Shown here: positions 63,594 to 64,000 of the stretch, one piece after another | Layout of the letters: every line of letters starts with the position of its first letter | Position numbering within the stretch: the first letter of the stretch is position 1 | Assembly: GCA_016780365.1 (NCBI GenBank) | Contig: JADHMB010000001.1 | Coordinates: forward strand, 1 to 64,000 | Reading direction: 5' to 3' | Length of the DNA stretch: 64,000 nt | DNA from: Flavobacteriales bacterium | GTDB lineage: Bacteria; Bacteroidota; Bacteroidia; Flavobacteriales_D; Parvicellaceae | Notes under the pieces: model-generated | Database searches by the model: none | What the model was told of the DNA's origin: nothing | What the model saw: only the letters and a program-made list of their open reading frames with translations | Translations under genes and position numbers: made by a program

Positions 63594-63823
63594 AAATAGC
63601 AAAAATCATCCTTGGAATTGTAACCACTTTTATTTTAACCACTTCCTGCAGTGGTTGGTCAGAAAAAGATAAGGAGAGATATTTAAACGATTGTGAAAAA
63701 GCAAAATTAGATTCTATATTTTGTAACTGTAGCTTAGAAAAAATCACTGCCAAATACAATAGTTTTGAACATGCTATGAGAAATGAAAATGATTTCCCAG
63801 AAATTTTTAACGCCTGTAAATAA
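63590..63823 (+). CDS. Small Cys-containing lipoprotein, unknown
   Basis: The 77-residue product starts with an ILGIVTTFILTTSC lipoprotein signal (Cys near 20). A short mature part carries NDC, FCNC and NAC cysteines, four in all besides the lipid-modified one. It overlaps the DUF4296 gene by four bases, so it is probably the last gene of that operon. The even number of cysteines suggests disulphides or a metal site in the periplasm. No family was recognised. Confidence 0.7.
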   Translation: MKIAKIILGIVTTFILTTSCSGWSEKDKERYLNDCEKAKLDSIFCNCSLEKITAKYNSFEHAMRNENDFPEIFNACK

Positions 63824-63825
63824 TA

Positions 63826-64000
63826 CTAAATTATTTTTTTATAAAAGAAAAGTAAAAGACCAAAACAAAGTAGAATACTCAAGGCAACATTGACAATAGC
63901 CCAGTAATAATTTCCAGATTTCAATAACTCAATAGTTTCAAGGCTAAAAGTAGAAAAAGTGCTTAATCCTCCGCAAAACCCTACTATTATAAAAAGCTTC
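63826..64000 (-). CDS. crcB: Fluoride channel CrcB/FluC, 3' end (gene continues past window)
   Basis: On the minus strand, a frame open to the window edge reads LFIIVGFCGGLSTFSTFSLE (complement of about 63940-63998). It has the G-x-x-GG-x-(S/T)TFSTF motif of FluC channels, then a final membrane helix and a TAG at 63826-63828. FluC dimers let toxic fluoride out of the cell. Only the last 58 codons are visible. It is convergent with the lipoprotein operon. Confidence 0.9.
   Translation of the reverse strand, partial: KLFIIVGFCGGLSTFSTFSLETIELLKSGNYYWAIVNVALSILLCFGLLLFFYKKII

Overview
The window is AT-rich, gene-dense chromosomal DNA of a Bacteroidota member, most likely a marine Flavobacteriales relative. 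The reasons are: two proteins with type IX secretion (T9SS) C-terminal sorting domains; Bacteroidota-specific families (DUF5606, DUF3822, DUF4296, Omp28); an S46 dipeptidyl-peptidase; a fused E1 alpha/beta 2-oxoacid dehydrogenase; promoter-like TAnnTTTG elements; and an FtsZ ending in the flavobacterial-type NNSFLHDNVD tail. No rRNA, tRNA, CRISPR array, IS element or prophage was seen. No gene-free stretch exceeds about 230 bases.

Layout. 1-2257: the 3' part of a large secreted repeat protein with nine tandem 49-residue Cys repeats. 2285-7360: a DUF5606 protein, a tandem pair of secreted FKBP prolyl isomerases, an MscS channel and the E1 fusion. 7592-12179: a membrane protein with a PDZ-like segment, DUF3822, rsmD, coaD and a thioredoxin-fold protein lacking its cysteines. 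12176-14539: a Nudix hydrolase facing pyrE, an SRPBCC protein and birA. 14644-18363: rsfS, ftsH, cdsA and psd (protein quality control and phospholipid synthesis). 18463-26724: a small exported peptide, 3-hydroxyacyl-CoA dehydrogenase, NamZ-type muramidase, a LolC/E-like permease, an aspartate aminotransferase and the S46 peptidase.

26789-43498 (minus strand) is the division and cell wall (dcw) cluster: mraZ-rsmH-ftsL-ftsI-murE-mraY-murD-[stand-alone MurD C-terminal domain]-ftsW-murG-murC-ftsQ-ftsA-ftsZ, then yqeY and an O-methyltransferase. Divergent from mraZ is a plus-strand operon, 43716-47143: a GlsA/GlsB-like pair for glycine-type aminolipids, engB, and a glycosyltransferase that probably starts at CTG. 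The 217-base region between these operons carries two nearly identical MraZ-box-like elements pointing outwards, one per operon, plus a perfect DnaA-box 9-mer.

47147-50341: two tandem Omp28-like lipoproteins behind a sensor kinase with no response regulator nearby, and a thioredoxin-type arsenate reductase. 50455-55327: a complete carotenoid operon (CarH/LitR-like B12-binding MerR regulator, crtI, crtB, crtZ, a 27-codon membrane micro-ORF, crtY) that should convert phytoene to zeaxanthin, probably under light control. 55468-64000: a TonB-dependent receptor, Fe-S assembly genes (NifU-like, Mrp), an alkyltransferase-like protein, an LVIVD-repeat T9SS cargo, a GT2 mannosyltransferase, dihydroorotase, two lipoproteins and the 3' end of a fluoride channel gene (crcB) at the window edge.

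The most unusual points are the paired outward MraZ boxes linking division and aminolipid genes, the solitary MurD C-terminal domain inside the dcw cluster, the micro-ORF between crtZ and crtY, the CTG start at 46100, and the CarH-like regulator that keeps Wx9EH but lacks the His after the Trp. All functional statements come from reading motifs by eye. No database search was run.
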